The position numbers and the translations under genes were made by a program. The notes under the pieces are model-generated. The model ran no database searches. It saw only the letters and a program-made list of their open reading frames with translations, and was not told the origin of the DNA. Source: Rhytidiadelphus loreus (Eukaryota > Streptophyta > Bryopsida > Hypnales > Hylocomiaceae). From it: DNA of 64,000 bases. Positions within the stretch are counted from its first letter, which is position 1, and each line of letters begins with the position of its first letter. The DNA lies in the NCBI GenBank assembly GCA_947034895.1, contig OX344765.1:24371001-24435000 (forward strand), given 5' to 3'. Below, in pieces: positions 62,521 to 64,000 of this stretch.

Positions 62521-63339
62521 TATTAGTTTTAAAATCTTTCATCAAATAACACCTTCTACATTACAATTTAAAGTAAAATGAGTATGAAATTTTCTTTTTG
62601 GTTAAACATTGTGTACATATGTTTTCAACCCATTTTCCAACATATTGACAAAATGCACAAGCAATAGGACATAGGAGTTTTTTTTCTAAAGCTTTTGAAA
62701 GACAAAGCATCACCTTTTGCAAGGGCTATAGAAACCATGTATTTTCAAAGTTAAGCACATTAAACTTGTTAAAATCAGTCGGAACATTCACTCCAAAATT
62801 TTGAAACAATGTAATTGAACAAGCTATCAATCAAAGCATCCTTATTAGTTTTGGATTTGTGAATAATTAAATATTGATGAAGATTTTGACCTTCTTTTGG
62901 AGACGAGTATTAATATTGAAGCACTTTTGGGCTTCTAAGGAGTTGTGGAAGATTTTGAGGGGTTCAAGTATTAAAACATCCATAAATTGGTGGATTTTTC
63001 ATTTTCTAAATTTCTGAAAATAACCATAACTTTTTACATAATCGTATACTAATAAATTAAAGAAATTACAGGTTGTCCATCTAAATTTTCAAATTTTCAA
63101 ACAGTTCCATGTTCATAAATTCCAATATATCTGATTAGGTTATGTGTAAGTTGAAATGAGTTGAAATTAGAGCCATGTCCTTGGGTCGTCCGCCGCAATT
63201 AATCCTTCGCCAACCGAACGAACGGAGGCCGCATATTCCGCTCCTCGTGCCGCTCGCCTCGCCACGTCGACTAATGTTCGCGCCCGGTCTGTCGCGCTGA
63301 CTGTCGGTCCTCTTCTTCGATCGCTTCGCTTTTGCTGGG

Positions 63340-63346
63340 TATAAAT
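63340..63346 (+). promoter_or_regulatory. Mirror copy of the phytocyanin TATA box
   Basis: This is the exact inverted counterpart of 36,934-36,940. Reading on the plus strand, the same leader and 5'-UTR intron follow up to the window end, so the coding part should begin just beyond base 64,000. Confidence 0.55.
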
Positions 63347-64000
63347 TCACACGCCCTCCGTCCTCTTCTCCATCTTTCTTCCTTCTCGCTCTCCGCCTGG
63401 CCCCGAGCGAGCTCTCGAGTCAGTTCTATCATCGATCAGTGATCCTCGTTCGTGATCGAAGCTTAGCTTGGAGCTGCACCGTTCCGTTCCGTTCTTCTCG
63501 ATCACGTTGTAAGCAATTCTTGCAATTGGATTGAGGGACCTGACTAATTCAGATGCAAGCACTGGTCGAGCACAGAATTCTAGCCGGCCTGTAGCTAGCT
63601 AGGTCTTCATTTGGGTTCCCGATTTCTGGCAGGGGTCACATTCCGGTTAGACTTTGCATTTTGTTGCTTTGCAAATCGATCGATTTACAGGCAGTTCGTC
63701 ATTCTTTTCGTAATTCAAGCATTCATTTCACAGTACTCGACTGTTTTGCATTAATGAATTCTTGGCTGGATCGGAGAGACTCTGACTCAGTAGCTAGCTA
63801 GCTTGTATGCAAATCAAATGTGCTCCACAAGTTCTAATTTAGCGTGTTGTTATATCAGGCACCTAGTTGCATTGCTTCAATTCCCGAGTGCCGGAAATGA
63901 ATTGTGATTTTTCATTCGGGCATGCATTCGCTAGGTACGATCTACACGATTCCACACCCACTATAACGTCATGACTGATACATCTTCCTCTTGTGCATGA

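Larger units (their letters stand above)
58066..64000. repeat. Right arm of the giant inverted repeat (continues beyond window)
   Basis: It is the inverse of 36,280-40,804 and is longer because of the insertion at 59,239-60,172 and unmatched sequence at about 60,666-62,334. The last base of the window still pairs, so the repeat goes on. The Arg-rich short frames near 36,718-37,145 and their twins at 63,135-63,562 are non-coding promoter and leader sequence. Confidence 0.9.

Overview
The window is nuclear DNA of a land plant. Phytocyanins, an S1/SPH-type secreted protein, a chloroplast YbaB/STIC2-type protein with a transit peptide, many small GT-AG introns, and CACTA- and Stowaway-type DNA transposons are all plant hallmarks. 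A bryophyte or other seed-free plant is my guess, because the family of the proteins in the large central element is one I associate with mosses. The sequence does not prove this.

Layout. 1-1.2 kb: C-terminal part of a cytosolic-type leucyl-tRNA synthetase. 1.2-15 kb: AT-rich and gene-free, holding nested MITEs, a 2.4-kb CACTA-like element with a clean target duplication, foldback elements and a TTAACCCCT-ended transposon. 15.3-18.3 kb: six-exon plastid YbaB/STIC2-like gene. 20.0-21.6 kb: seven-exon RAB6/RABH GTPase gene. 21.6-28.2 kb: no gene seen, only repeats. 28.2-29.3 kb: intronless secreted two-domain S1/SPH-like gene. 31.9-36.3 kb: a phytocyanin (early-nodulin-like) cluster with two intact minus-strand genes and one copy split by a local inversion.

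From 36.28 kb to the window end there is a very large inverted repeat. Left arm 36,280-40,804 matches right arm 58,066-64,000. The outer 1.67 kb looks identical and includes the promoter and 5' leader of the second phytocyanin gene, so a mirror copy of that gene is expected just beyond the window.

Between the arms, 42,552-56,359, sits the most striking object: a 13.8-kb, GC-richer element with 28-bp terminal inverted repeats. It carries divergently transcribed, intron-containing, decayed genes. On the plus strand is a DUF7869-like (transposase-like) protein. On the minus strand are a ParB/Srx-like plus methyltransferase-like protein and two FCP1/NIF-type HAD phosphatase-like domains. About 29 copies of a 20-bp palindrome, consensus TRTCGGCTGCCAGCCGAYAC, are scattered through the element, mostly in introns and gaps, and I saw none outside it. 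The long frames are broken almost only by TAG/TGA/TAA at places where CAG/CGA/CAA would restore them. That fits C-to-T decay of a methylated transposon. I consider this element the undescribed system of the window.
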